Below, one piece after another: positions 23,762 through 32,261 of a stretch of DNA of 39,480 bases. A model generated the notes under the pieces. The model was not told the DNA's origin. It ran no database searches and saw only the letters and a program-made list of their open reading frames with translations. This stretch comes from Actinomycetota bacterium. Its GTDB lineage: Bacteria; Actinomycetota; Thermoleophilia; Gaiellales; Gaiellaceae. A program made the position numbers and the translations under genes. Within the stretch, counting starts at the first letter, position 1; each line of letters opens with the position of its first letter. The stretch spans positions 1 through 39,480 of the forward strand of contig PMZQ01000100.1 of assembly GCA_003170155.1 (NCBI GenBank), written 5' to 3'.

Positions 23762-25150
23762 TCATTCGCTCGCCGTCCGGGCGGACGGCGAGGGTCGCGA
23801 AACCGAACGGTGGCTCGCGATAAAGTCGCGGTACCAGTAGAAGCTGTCCTTCGGCACGCGCTCGAGCGTCGGATAGTCGATGTACACGATCCCGAAGCGC
23901 TTCGAGTAGCCGCTATCCCACTCGAAGTTGTCGAGCAGGCTCCAGACGAAGTAGCCCTTGACCGGAGCGCCTTCGGCGGCAGCCCGGGCTACTGCACCGA
24001 GGTACTCCTCGACATACGCTGTCCGCTCGGGGTCGTGCACCTTCCCGTCATGGCCGCGAATGTCGCCGAAGGCGGCGCCGTTCTCGGTCACATACAGCGC
24101 CGGCGGCGAGTAGTCCTCGGCGACGCGGACGAGCAGCCGGTACAGGCCCTCGGGGTACACCTCCCAGTCCATGTCGGTGTACTGCCCTTCCGGGCGCAGC
24201 TGCCGCGGGCGCTCGCCCCCGGCGGCCACGACTTGGCGGAAGTAGTTGTTGACGCCGAGGAAGTCGATTGGCGCGGCGATCGTCTCGAGATCGCCGTCGC
24301 GCAAATGCGGCGCGACGAGCTCGTTCCGCTCGACCAGGTCGGCCGGGTACGAGCCGCGGAAGACCGGGTCGAGGAACCAGCGGTTGTGCTCGCCGTCCAT
24401 CTGCCGCGCCGCCGCCTCGTCCTCGGGCGAGTGGCTCGCGGGGTACATGTGCAAGAGGTCAAGTGTGATCCCGACCTTCGCCGCCGGCGCGGCGCGCCGA
24501 ATCGCGTCGACTGCCCAGCCGTGTGAAAGCAGCAAGTGATGCGCAGCCGCAACCGCGTCGGCCTCGCTCGCCCGACCGGGGGCATGCCTGCCCTCAGCGT
24601 GCCCGATCCAGGAAACGACCCACGGCTCGTTGTGCGTGATCCAGTGCCCGACGCGATCACCAAGCCGTTCCGCCACCACCTCGGCGTACTCAACGAAGGC
24701 CTCCGCCGTCGCGCGCACCGTCCAGCCGCCGGCGTCTTCGAGCGCCTGAGGCGTGTCCCAGTGGAAGAGCGTCGGGAACGGCTCGATGCCATTGGCGAGC
24801 AACTCGTCGACCAGCCGGTCATAGAAGTCGAGGCCGGCCTGGTTGACGGAGCCCCGTCCCTCCGGGAGCACGCGCGGCCACGCGATCGAGAAGCGGAACG
24901 CATCGAGCCCCAACTCGCGCATCAACCCGATGTCCTCGCGGTAGCGATGGTAGAAGTCGCACGCGATCTCACCGGTGTCGCCGTTGCGTACCTTGCCGGG
25001 TGTCGCCGCGAAGCGGTCCCAGACGCTCTCGCCTCGCCCGTCTTCGCGGACGGCACCCTCGATCTGGTAGGCCGCCGTCGCAGCGCCCCAGACGAAGTCG
25101 GCAGGAAAGCCGATAGTCGTCTCGGTGGTCGTGGTCGTCCTTTCGGTCAA
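23762..25150 (-). CDS. bgl: GH1-family beta-glucosidase
   Basis: This 462-aa retaining glycosidase has its acid/base Glu175 in THNEPW and nucleophile Glu356 in YVTENGAAF. The N-terminal signature FVWGAATAAYQIEGA is complete and the length is standard. It would hydrolyse cellobiose and related beta-glucosides in the cytoplasm. Its ATG overlaps the stop of the preceding ABC ATPase gene (ATGA), directly tying sugar uptake to hydrolysis. That coupling is good evidence that the Opp-type importer carries oligosaccharides rather than peptides. Confidence 0.95.
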   Translation of the reverse strand: MTERTTTTTETTIGFPADFVWGAATAAYQIEGAVREDGRGESVWDRFAATPGKVRNGDTGEIACDFYHRYREDIGLMRELGLDAFRFSIAWPRVLPEGRGSVNQAGLDFYDRLVDELLANGIEPFPTLFHWDTPQALEDAGGWTVRATAEAFVEYAEVVAERLGDRVGHWITHNEPWVVSWIGHAEGRHAPGRASEADAVAAAHHLLLSHGWAVDAIRRAAPAAKVGITLDLLHMYPASHSPEDEAAARQMDGEHNRWFLDPVFRGSYPADLVERNELVAPHLRDGDLETIAAPIDFLGVNNYFRQVVAAGGERPRQLRPEGQYTDMDWEVYPEGLYRLLVRVAEDYSPPALYVTENGAAFGDIRGHDGKVHDPERTAYVEEYLGAVARAAAEGAPVKGYFVWSLLDNFEWDSGYSKRFGIVYIDYPTLERVPKDSFYWYRDFIASHRSVSRPSPSARTASE

Positions 25151-26211
25151 ACTGGTTTCTGTGCGAGGGCGACGCCGGGATGCCCGTCGTCCGCCAGGCC
25201 GTACAGAACGCAGCGAACGCGATGGCGCTCTCCGACGTCACGCCATTCCGGCAACGCCGTCTGGCACTCGTCGCGTACGAACGGGCAGCGAGGGACGAAA
25301 GGACAGCCCGGGGGCAGGGAGGTGAGGTCGGGTGGGTCGCCCTGCGCCTCAAATTGCGAGTCTCGGCCGAAGTCACCCTCGGGGTCAGGCGCGGCCCGGC
25401 GGAGCAGCTGAGTGTACGGGTGGCGCGGCTCGCCCATCACCTCTGATGAGGGCCCGATCTCCAGTAGGTGACCCGCGTACATGATGGCAATCCGGTCGCT
25501 CATGTAGTAGGCGCCAGCAAGGTCATGAGTGACGAAAACGAGCGAGAGCGACTGGCTGCTCCGCAGGTCGAGCAGCAGGTTCATGATGCTGAGCCGGATG
25601 GAGACGTCCAGCATGGACGTCGGCTCGTCCGCCAGGAGCAAAGCCGGGCGCGCCGCCAGCGCCCGGGCAACCCCGACCCGCTGGCGCTGCCCACCTGAGA
25701 GCTGGTACGGGTGACGGTCGAGAAAGTCGCCGGCAGGCACCAGACCCACCTGGGTGAAGAGATCCTCGACGGCTTTACGCTCAGCACTCCGGGGCACGAT
25801 CCCGAACGCGCGGAGAGGGCGGGTGACGCTATAGCGAACCGTGTGCAGCGAGTCGAGCGACGAGTAGGGGTCCTGGAAGATCATCTGCACATGGCGGCGG
25901 TGCTCGCGCAACCTGCGCTGACTGGGCCGCTTGGGCAGCGCCTCCCCCCCTTGCACTCGGATCTCGCCGGCCGTCGGTCGGTCGAGCTGGAGAACCGTAC
26001 GGATGAAGGTTGTCTTGCCCGAACCGGATTCTCCCACCAGCCCCAGGACCTCACCCTTCTCCACGGAGAGGTCTATATCGCTCAGCGCGTGCACGGTCTT
26101 CTGTCGCCCCAGCCGGCCGACCGAGTAGTGCTTGGTGAGCCCGCGCACCTCGAGGACAGGTGCCTCCTTGGTCTCCTCCGTGCCGACCACCGGCTCCAGC
26201 GCGCTAGCCAA
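25147..26211 (-). CDS. Opp/Dpp-type ABC transporter ATP-binding protein (OppF-like)
   Basis: This 354-aa ATPase shows Walker A GESGSGKTT (60-68), signature LSGGQRQR, Walker B LLLADEPTSMLD, the switch His in VTHD, and the C-terminal oligopeptide-type extension with the CPFVPRCPF cysteine motif. It pairs with the ATPase encoded just upstream, overlapping its stop by eight bases, and its own stop overlaps the beta-glucosidase start. In several bacteria such importers flanked by glycosidases carry cello- or beta-gluco-oligosaccharides. Confidence 0.92.
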   Translation of the reverse strand: MASALEPVVGTEETKEAPVLEVRGLTKHYSVGRLGRQKTVHALSDIDLSVEKGEVLGLVGESGSGKTTFIRTVLQLDRPTAGEIRVQGGEALPKRPSQRRLREHRRHVQMIFQDPYSSLDSLHTVRYSVTRPLRAFGIVPRSAERKAVEDLFTQVGLVPAGDFLDRHPYQLSGGQRQRVGVARALAARPALLLADEPTSMLDVSIRLSIMNLLLDLRSSQSLSLVFVTHDLAGAYYMSDRIAIMYAGHLLEIGPSSEVMGEPRHPYTQLLRRAAPDPEGDFGRDSQFEAQGDPPDLTSLPPGCPFVPRCPFVRDECQTALPEWRDVGERHRVRCVLYGLADDGHPGVALAQKPV

Positions 26212-27187
26212 CGTGGGCCTCTTTCTCGCTGTACAGGTGGCACACGACTACGCGCTCGCCATCTACCCGGATCGAGGGAGGATCGATTCTCTCGCAGGTG
26301 CCTGCGATGACCTCGGGGCAGCGAGGGGCGAAGGAGCAACCGCCAGGCAGGCGCCGCATGTCCGGTGGCACGCCGGTAATACCCTCCAGCCGCTGGCGGG
26401 AGCCGCCGAGCGGCGGAAAGGAGCTCATCAGCGCGCGGGTGTAGGGGTGGCAGGGATTTTTGTAGAGATCCCGCGCCGCTGCCTCCTCGACAACGGCGCC
26501 GGCATACATGATCGCGATCCGGTCTGCGATCTCGACGAGCAGGGAGAGGTCGTGAGTGATGAACACGACGCCGAAGCCGAGCTCGCGGCGGAGGTCGTTG
26601 AGCGACTGCAGGATGGAGCGCTGCACCACGACGTCGAGGGCGGTGGTCGGCTCGTCCAGGAAGAGCAGCTTCGGGCGCAGGACGAGCGCGAGGGCGATCA
26701 CGGCTCGCTGGCGCATGCCGCCGCTGAGTTGGTGCGGGTAGGCGTCGAAGTACCGCCGGGGGATCTTCACGAGATCAAACGTTTCCTCGGCGCGCGCCCG
26801 AGCCTCCTCCGAGGAGCGAACGCCGTGCGCCGCCATCCCGTCCAGGAACTGGTCGCGGATGCGCATCACCGGGTTGAGCACGTTCATCGACGCCTGAAAG
26901 ACCATGGAGATCTCGCTCAGGCGAAGGCTCCGAAGCTCCTGCGGCGAGAGGGAAACCAGGTCGGTTCCCTGGTAGCGCACCGAGCCCGACAGTACCCGAC
27001 CCGGCGGTTCGAGCAGCCCGGTCGCGGCGAGCGCCAGCGTGGTCTTGCCACAGCCGGACTCGCCGGCGATCCCCACCACCTCGCCGGTGTCGACCGTCAG
27101 GTTCACGTCGCGGACAATGGTGACCATCGGTCGCCCAGGCCAACCGTACCCGACAGTGAGCTCGTCGATTTCCAGTACAGCGGTAAT
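26204..27187 (-). CDS. Opp/Dpp-type ABC transporter ATP-binding protein (OppD-like), possible ATT start
   Basis: This ATPase shows GESGCGKTT, signature LSGGMRQR, Walker B LLFLDEPTTALD, FITHD and the C-terminal CSFAPRCP motif. The first ATG in frame (27127) would cut off the expected N-terminal strand. The frame continues upstream in family-like sequence (VLEIDELTVGY) back to an ATT at 27187, which has AGGAGG exactly seven bases before it and no ATG, GTG or TTG in between. I therefore place the start at the ATT, a rare but known initiation codon, giving 327 aa. If this is wrong the protein begins at 27127 (307 aa). The permease stop lies one base before the ATT. Confidence 0.82.
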   Translation of the reverse strand: MTAVLEIDELTVGYGWPGRPMVTIVRDVNLTVDTGEVVGIAGESGCGKTTLALAATGLLEPPGRVLSGSVRYQGTDLVSLSPQELRSLRLSEISMVFQASMNVLNPVMRIRDQFLDGMAAHGVRSSEEARARAEETFDLVKIPRRYFDAYPHQLSGGMRQRAVIALALVLRPKLLFLDEPTTALDVVVQRSILQSLNDLRRELGFGVVFITHDLSLLVEIADRIAIMYAGAVVEEAAARDLYKNPCHPYTRALMSSFPPLGGSRQRLEGITGVPPDMRRLPGGCSFAPRCPEVIAGTCERIDPPSIRVDGERVVVCHLYSEKEAHVG

Positions 27188-27188
27188 C

Positions 27189-28022
27189 TCAGTCCCTCCT
27201 CAGGTTGGGGTTGGCGATCTCGTCGACGGCGAAGTTGAGCAGCCCCAGCGAGGTGCCGAGCAGCAGGATGCAGAGGCCGGGCGCCAGGATCCAAACCCAC
27301 ATCCCCTGCAGCATGGCCTCGCTGTTCTGGGCCCAGTAGAGCATCGTCCCCCAGGTGACGGTGCTGGGATTGCCGAGCCCGATGAACTCCAGGCCCGCTT
27401 CGGCGAGCACGGCAAACAGCGCAGCGCCGAAGAAATTCGCCACCATAATCCCGAGCATGTTCGGCACGATGTGCGCGAGGACGATGTGCCAGCGGCTTTC
27501 ACCCGAGATTCGGGCGGCCTCCACGAAGGGGCGGTTCCTCAGGGCGATCGCCTGCGCTCGCAGCACCCTAGCGCCCCAGGCCCAGCCGGTGATGGCGATC
27601 ACACCGACGAGCACGAACACGCTCCCGCCCCGCAAGTAAGCAGAGAGGACGATCAGCAGCGGAAGCGTGGGAAGAACGAGGAAGACGTTGGTGACCGATG
27701 AGAGCGCGGTGTCGGCCTTGCCGCCCACGTAGCCGGAGAACACGCCCATCACGAGCTGCACCAGGCAGATCAACGTGCCCGTCAGGAGCCCGACGGACAG
27801 GCTTGTTCGCGCGCCCCAGATCAGCTGGGAGAAGATGTCCTGGCCGTTCGAGTTGGTGCCGAGTAGATGCTTCGCGCTCATCGCGAGCCCCGGGGTGTAG
27901 TTCATATTCGAGGGCGAGTAGGGCGCGATGAGCGGTGCCAGCAGGGCGACCAGGGCGAAGAAGACCAGGATCGACGCACCCACGGCGGCGCGCCGGTTGT
28001 GGAGTAGCGCCCGCGGGCTCAC
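27189..28022 (-). CDS. Opp/Dpp-type ABC transporter permease (OppC-like)
   Basis: This 277-aa inner-membrane protein has about six helices. It carries the DppC hallmarks: an N-terminal helix ending APLIAPYSP, then HLLGTNSNGQDIFSQLIWGARTSL, and the EAA loop FVEAARISGESRWHIVLAHIVPN that contacts the ATPases. It starts with GTG in a GTGA overlap with the OppB-like gene. It works as a heterodimer with that protein. The order permease B, permease C, ATPase D, ATPase F is the standard Opp order. Confidence 0.93.
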   Translation of the reverse strand: MSPRALLHNRRAAVGASILVFFALVALLAPLIAPYSPSNMNYTPGLAMSAKHLLGTNSNGQDIFSQLIWGARTSLSVGLLTGTLICLVQLVMGVFSGYVGGKADTALSSVTNVFLVLPTLPLLIVLSAYLRGGSVFVLVGVIAITGWAWGARVLRAQAIALRNRPFVEAARISGESRWHIVLAHIVPNMLGIMVANFFGAALFAVLAEAGLEFIGLGNPSTVTWGTMLYWAQNSEAMLQGMWVWILAPGLCILLLGTSLGLLNFAVDEIANPNLRRD

Positions 28023-29026
28023 TTGCCCGCCTCCACCCTAATGCGCGGGTCGATAAATACATACAGCATCTCGACCAGGAAGTTGGCCAAAAGGAGGGTG
28101 AGGGTGAAGATGAGGAAGATCCCCTGCATGAGCGGGTAGTCCTGGTTATAGACCGCCGTCAGGAGCAGGTAGCCGATCCCCGGGTATGAGTACACGATCT
28201 CGATGAAGACCTGGCCGCCGACGACGACGCCCAGAGCCATCGCGAACTGCGTGAAGATAGGCAGGATCGCATTGCGAGCTGCATAGCGATAGGCGATCGA
28301 TCGATTCGGGAGGCCCTTGGCGCGGGCGAACTTCACGAAGTCATCGTTCAGGACGGTGAGCATGCTGTTGCGCATGAGCAGGATCCAGCCACCCATCGCG
28401 ATAAGCGTGAGGGTGAACGCAGGAAGCACTGCGTGCCGGGCGATGTCGATCAAGCCGGCGCTGCTGCTCTTCGCCAGTCCCGGCTTGATGCCGCCGCCGA
28501 TCGGGAACCAGCCGAGCTTGTAGCTGACGAAGTACACGAGCATCATCGCGAGCCAGAACGGCGGCATCGCGCTCAGCATCACGCCGGTGGGCACCAAGGC
28601 GGTGTCGAGGCGCGATTCCCTGTGCCAACTTGCCGAGCCGCGGCGCCAGGCCGCCACCATTCCAAGCCCGATCCCGAAGAGGAAGGCGAGAATCGTCGCA
28701 AACCCGACCATTCCGAGCGTCCAGGGGAGGGCCTGTCGGATCATAGAGGTGACGCTCGCCGGGAAAAAGGTATAGGACGTGCCGAGGTTGCCGGTGAGGA
28801 TTTGCCCCAGGTAGCTGAAGTACTGACCGAGCAAGCTCTGGTGGGTGTTCAGCCCGAAGTCGATCATTATGGCTTCCCGCGCTCTAGGGCTCATCTGGCC
28901 CCCATAGCGGGCGATCATGTTCGACGCGGGATCACCCGGCATCAGTCGCGGCAAGGCGAAGTTGACCGTCACGGCGACCCACGCGGTCAGGAGCAAAACC
29001 GCGACACGTCTCAGCAGGTATCGCAC
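28019..29026 (-). CDS. Opp/Dpp-type ABC transporter permease (OppB-like)
   Basis: This 335-aa membrane protein has the OppB N-terminus (RYLLRRVAVLLLTAW, then LPRLMPGDP) and the EAA-type loop DDFVKFARAKGLPNRSIAYRYAARNAILP, with about six membrane helices. It is the first permease gene after the binding-protein gene. Those two are 250 bases apart, and the gap holds a 17-bp hairpin and 56-bp repeats. SBP mRNA may therefore be more abundant than the permease mRNA. Confidence 0.93.
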   Translation of the reverse strand: MRYLLRRVAVLLLTAWVAVTVNFALPRLMPGDPASNMIARYGGQMSPRAREAIMIDFGLNTHQSLLGQYFSYLGQILTGNLGTSYTFFPASVTSMIRQALPWTLGMVGFATILAFLFGIGLGMVAAWRRGSASWHRESRLDTALVPTGVMLSAMPPFWLAMMLVYFVSYKLGWFPIGGGIKPGLAKSSSAGLIDIARHAVLPAFTLTLIAMGGWILLMRNSMLTVLNDDFVKFARAKGLPNRSIAYRYAARNAILPIFTQFAMALGVVVGGQVFIEIVYSYPGIGYLLLTAVYNQDYPLMQGIFLIFTLTLLLANFLVEMLYVFIDPRIRVEAGK

Positions 29027-29039
29027 AAGCCTCCTCTCA

Positions 29040-29222
29040 CAGCCGGTTTCCTCATGGAGTGACTCACCATCGTTTCACAGCCGGTTTCCGGAGCGAGCGA
29101 CTCACCATTTCCCGCGTCGTTCGCCGCATAGCTTAACCAGTTTCCACAGGGAGCGACTCACCATTTCGCGCGTCGTTCGCTGCATTGTTTGGCCAGTTTT
29201 CGCAGGGAGCGACTCACCATCC
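29040..29222 (-). repeat. Imperfect tandem 56-bp repeats
   Basis: The word GACTCACCAT occurs at 29061, 29099, 29155 and 29211, giving spacings of 38, 56 and 56 bases. Around it the units share GCCGGTTTCC or CCAGTTT, GGGAGCGACTCACCATTTC and CGCGTCGTTCGC(C/T)GCAT. The units lie between the binding-protein gene and the permease genes and are non-coding. Repetition with a shared core resembles REP-type elements that affect mRNA decay. Confidence 0.6.
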
Positions 29223-29239
29223 GGTGAGTCGCTCCCTGC
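29202..29239 (-). terminator. Perfect 17-bp hairpin after the SBP gene
   Basis: GCAGGGAGCGACTCACC (29202-29218) pairs fully with 29223-29239 across the four-base loop ATCC. It starts 35 bases after the SBP stop on the minus strand. No U-run follows, so partial termination or 3'-end protection is more likely than full termination. One arm is the last of the four 56-bp-repeat cores, so the hairpin seems to have grown out of an inverted copy of a repeat unit. Confidence 0.65.
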
Positions 29240-29274
29240 ACAGCTTGCTAGTTACAGCCCTTCAGAACCAAGTG

Positions 29275-30984
29275 CTATGACAGGTGCACGTTGAGGTAGA
29301 GCAACCTGGCACCCGGCGAGTCAGGTGCGCCCGCATCGTTGTAGGGATTCGTCGCGTCCGGGAAGCCGGTGAACGACTTGGTCTGGTAGTCAAACCAGTT
29401 CGGCCGACCCGTGAGGGCCACCATGGGCGCGTTCGTCATCACCTGCTGCATGATCGTGGCCATGGCCGTCTTCTGCACCTTCAGGTCGCTGCTTCCCCGG
29501 TAGGTGACCAGCGCTTTATTGATCGTCGGGTTCCAGAAGCGAGACCAGTTGGTGCCAGTTGCTCCGATTTTCGACTTCGAGAAGTCGTTGTAGTCCATGA
29601 AGTAGGGCGTCGGGCCGGGCCCGTTGCCCCACGAGATGGCCAGTTGGTAGTTGCCCTTCGGGAGGTTGGTGCTGTAGCTCCCCCAGGGCTGCTGCACGAC
29701 CGAAGAGCTAATGCCAAGCGCCTTCAGCTCTTGGGAGACCATCGTGGCTATGACGATGTAGTCAGTCCAGCCGGGACCCCCGATCAGGATTTGCTGCTTC
29801 GGAATGGCCTTACCCTTCGGCGTTAGAAGCTTGCCGCCCTTCAACTTGTAGCCGGCCTTCTTGAGGAGTGCCTTCGCCGTCTTCACGTTGTAGCTCCACT
29901 CCAGCTTCTTGAGCGAGCTCGGATACCAGGCCTTCAGCTGACCCCCGGTGACCGCGGCGTCCTGTCCGCCGTTGGATGCGTCGACCCCTCCGTAGTACGC
30001 GCGCTGGGCGATGAGCTTCGTGTTCATCCCGAAAGCGATTGCCCTGCGGAGTTTCGGGTCGTTGAAGGGAGCCTTTGTGGTGTTGAAGTACAGGAAGTTG
30101 ATGTTGGTGTCCGGCCACCAGTACTTGTTCGTCGCAGGATTCTTGGCGACATAAGTCTTGGCGGGGTTGGTAATCGCGTCGTAGGTGTAATCGATGTTGC
30201 CCGCGAGCAGATCGAGCAAAGCGGTGTCATTCGACTTGACGGCCGCCAAAACCACCGTGTTGATGGAGGGCTTGCCTGCCATCCAGTAGTTGGGGTTCTT
30301 GTCGTAGATGACAGCAGTCGGCGAGAACGACTTCAGCACGAACGGCCCCGTCCCCACTGGCTTGGTATTCGTATCGGTGTTAGGCGAGGTGTTGCTGGAC
30401 CAGATGTGCTCGGGAATGATGTACACGCCCGCGATGAACACGAACATCGGAGTGTTCGGCTTGGAGAAGGTGAACACGACCGTGTTCGCCCCCGTCGCCG
30501 CCACCGAGGTCAGGCCGCTGCCCTTCCAGATGCTGTTCAGGTCGATCGCCGGGTATTGCTTTATGTAGTTGAACGTGAAAGCCACGTCGGCAGCCGAGAA
30601 CGGCTTGCCGTCGCTCCACGTGACACCCGAACGTGTGGTGATCGTGAGCTTCAGGCCATCCTTTGACCACGCAGATTTCGTGCCGAGGACCGGCACTATC
30701 TGGCTCGTCACCGTGTTCAGGAAGAAGAGCTGCTCGTAAAGGCAACTCAGAGTTCCGCCGGCGTTGGTGCCATTGGGAACCATGGGGTTGAAGTTGTCCG
30801 CGATCGTCCCCCACGGCATCTCGATGTTCAGCGTCCCGCCGCTCGCCGCCGATGCGGCGCGCGCGGATGTCGTCACCCCGAGGGCCAGGCTCAGAACCAC
30901 AGCCACCCCGACGACGCCGACGAGTGTCGCAAGCGCCCTCCTCGGCTTGATCGACTTGGCGCCCTGTTCAATACGGCGTTTCAC
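29275..30984 (-). CDS. Extracellular solute-binding protein, family 5 (oligosaccharide-type)
   Basis: This 569-aa protein has an N-terminal signal sequence (Arg-rich start, hydrophobic core, ALGVTTSARA) and no lipobox Cys. The family-5 pattern is clear: WSKDGLKLTITTRSGVTWSDGKPFSAADVAFTF-type motif, then PVGTGPFVLKSF, INFLYFNTTKAPFNDPKLRRAIAFGM and the C-terminal SBP lobe. Members bind peptides, nickel or oligosaccharides. Here GH1 and GH3 genes and a LacI regulator point to an oligosaccharide. The start is GTG with AAGGAG seven bases upstream. Aromatic residues are abundant, as expected for sugar stacking. Confidence 0.9.
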   Translation of the reverse strand: MKRRIEQGAKSIKPRRALATLVGVVGVAVVLSLALGVTTSARAASAASGGTLNIEMPWGTIADNFNPMVPNGTNAGGTLSCLYEQLFFLNTVTSQIVPVLGTKSAWSKDGLKLTITTRSGVTWSDGKPFSAADVAFTFNYIKQYPAIDLNSIWKGSGLTSVAATGANTVVFTFSKPNTPMFVFIAGVYIIPEHIWSSNTSPNTDTNTKPVGTGPFVLKSFSPTAVIYDKNPNYWMAGKPSINTVVLAAVKSNDTALLDLLAGNIDYTYDAITNPAKTYVAKNPATNKYWWPDTNINFLYFNTTKAPFNDPKLRRAIAFGMNTKLIAQRAYYGGVDASNGGQDAAVTGGQLKAWYPSSLKKLEWSYNVKTAKALLKKAGYKLKGGKLLTPKGKAIPKQQILIGGPGWTDYIVIATMVSQELKALGISSSVVQQPWGSYSTNLPKGNYQLAISWGNGPGPTPYFMDYNDFSKSKIGATGTNWSRFWNPTINKALVTYRGSSDLKVQKTAMATIMQQVMTNAPMVALTGRPNWFDYQTKSFTGFPDATNPYNDAGAPDSPGARLLYLNVHLS

Positions 30985-31041
30985 AATGCCACTCCTTCCA
31001 TTGCGCTATTGCATTCCTTCCGTTGCCCTTCGCACAAGATC

Positions 31042-31193
31042 GAGAGACAACCGGAAGAGAGACAACCGGAATGTTCCGGAAACACTATCTCACATCCAAC
31101 CGCCAAGAACACAAAAAGATCTAAGAAAGACATAAGAAAGACATCGGTGGTTCCCCGGAATCGCCTGCTTCCCCGGTTACGGACTTTCCCGGA
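31042..31193. promoter_or_regulatory. Divergent regulatory region with repeated CCGGAA motifs
   Basis: GAGAGACAACCGGAA occurs twice in direct tandem (31042-31056 and 31057-31071) and runs into the inverted repeat CCGGAA-TG-TTCCGG (31066-31079). Further CCGGAA copies are near 31155 and 31190. All lie between the divergent binding-protein and LacI genes. These are the best candidates for the binding sites of the LacI protein. Confidence 0.5.
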
Positions 31194-31194
31194 A

Positions 31195-31210
31195 CATGCT
31201 TCAATGCATG
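31195..31210 (+). promoter_or_regulatory. Small inverted repeat before the LacI gene
   Basis: CATGC-TTCAAT-GCATG lies one base before the GTG start of the LacI gene. There is no Shine-Dalgarno sequence, so translation may be leaderless or weak. The repeat may be an autoregulatory site or may mask the start in a short leader. Confidence 0.35.
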
Positions 31211-31211
31211 T

Positions 31212-32261
31212 GTGAGACAGGTTGTAAACACAGGCCGTCATCGCCCTCATCGGGTAACGATTCGCGAGATCGCCGAGCTTGCCGGCGTCTCGGTCGCGAC
31301 CGTCTCGCGCGTCGCCAACGGCCGCGGCGATGTCGCCAACGACACTCGTCTGCTCGTCCGCCGCATCATCCGCGAGCACGGCTACGTTGCCAACCGGAAC
31401 ACACGAGGCGTCTCCACAGGTTCCGAGCTCCTCGTCGTCGGAGTACTGGTGCCACTCGTGCATCGCGTCTACTTCTCGACCATCCTTGCCGGCGCAGCCG
31501 AGGCGCTCTGGGAGCGGAACATGCGGCTCGTACTCTCGCCGACCCTGCACGAGCACCAGCGCGAGATCTCGGTGCTCGAGAGGCTGATGCACGGGAAGAG
31601 CGACGGCGCCCTGCTGATCCTGCCGGACGAATCGAGCGAGGAACTCGAGCGCCTCCTCGACCAGGGATACCGGTACGTCGTCATAGACCCGCGGAAACCG
31701 CTGGCCGAGCGGATCCCGTCGGTGTCTGCCGCACACACGTCGGGCACCACTCAAGCGATGCAGCACCTACTCGGACTCGGTCACCGTCGGATCGCAGTGG
31801 TCACAGGCCCGGCCGGCTGGCCCGCGACCGAGGACCGCCGCCGCGGCTACCGCGCGGCGCTCGCCGGCGCAGGGATCATGCTCGACCCAGCCCTCGAGGT
31901 AGAGGGAGACTTCGAGGTCGCTGGAGGACGCAAAGCCGGCGACTACCTGTTTGAGCTGAGCGACCCACCGACGGCCGTCTTCGCCTTCAACGACTATCTC
32001 GCGATCGGCGTGATCCAGGCCGCGCGCGCATGCGGCCTGCGCGTTCCGGAAGACGTCTCAGTCATGGGCTTCGACGACCTCGAGCACGCCACGATCGTCA
32101 CGCCACAGCTGACGACCATCCGCCAGCCACTCGCGGAGATGGGGCGAACAGCCGTGAGCATGCTGGTCCGTCTGCTCGAACGCCAACGATTCGAGACGCT
32201 CCACGTCGAGCTCGGAACGCGGCTCATCGTCCGCCACTCGACGGCGGCGGCTCCGCGCTAG
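31212..32261 (+). CDS. LacI-family transcriptional regulator
   Basis: This 349-aa protein has an N-terminal helix-turn-helix (about 14-35: VTIREIAELAGVSVATVSRVANG) with a hinge helix, then a periplasmic-binding-protein-like ligand domain (about 70-345) with GRRKAGDYLFE, the FAFNDYLAIGVIQAA motif and VSVMGFDDLE. Such regulators repress sugar genes until an oligosaccharide binds. It is divergent from the binding-protein gene and shares a 230-base regulatory region with it. It most likely controls the importer and the GH1/GH3 genes. The start is GTG. Confidence 0.93.
   Translation: MRQVVNTGRHRPHRVTIREIAELAGVSVATVSRVANGRGDVANDTRLLVRRIIREHGYVANRNTRGVSTGSELLVVGVLVPLVHRVYFSTILAGAAEALWERNMRLVLSPTLHEHQREISVLERLMHGKSDGALLILPDESSEELERLLDQGYRYVVIDPRKPLAERIPSVSAAHTSGTTQAMQHLLGLGHRRIAVVTGPAGWPATEDRRRGYRAALAGAGIMLDPALEVEGDFEVAGGRKAGDYLFELSDPPTAVFAFNDYLAIGVIQAARACGLRVPEDVSVMGFDDLEHATIVTPQLTTIRQPLAEMGRTAVSMLVRLLERQRFETLHVELGTRLIVRHSTAAAPR

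Noticed and set aside
24536-25411. Plus-strand frame opposite the GH1 gene
   Set aside because: Antisense shadow; the GH1 gene has complete catalytic motifs.
26132-27238. Plus-strand 368-codon frame opposite the ABC ATPases
   Set aside because: Antisense shadow of two ATPase genes with complete Walker motifs.
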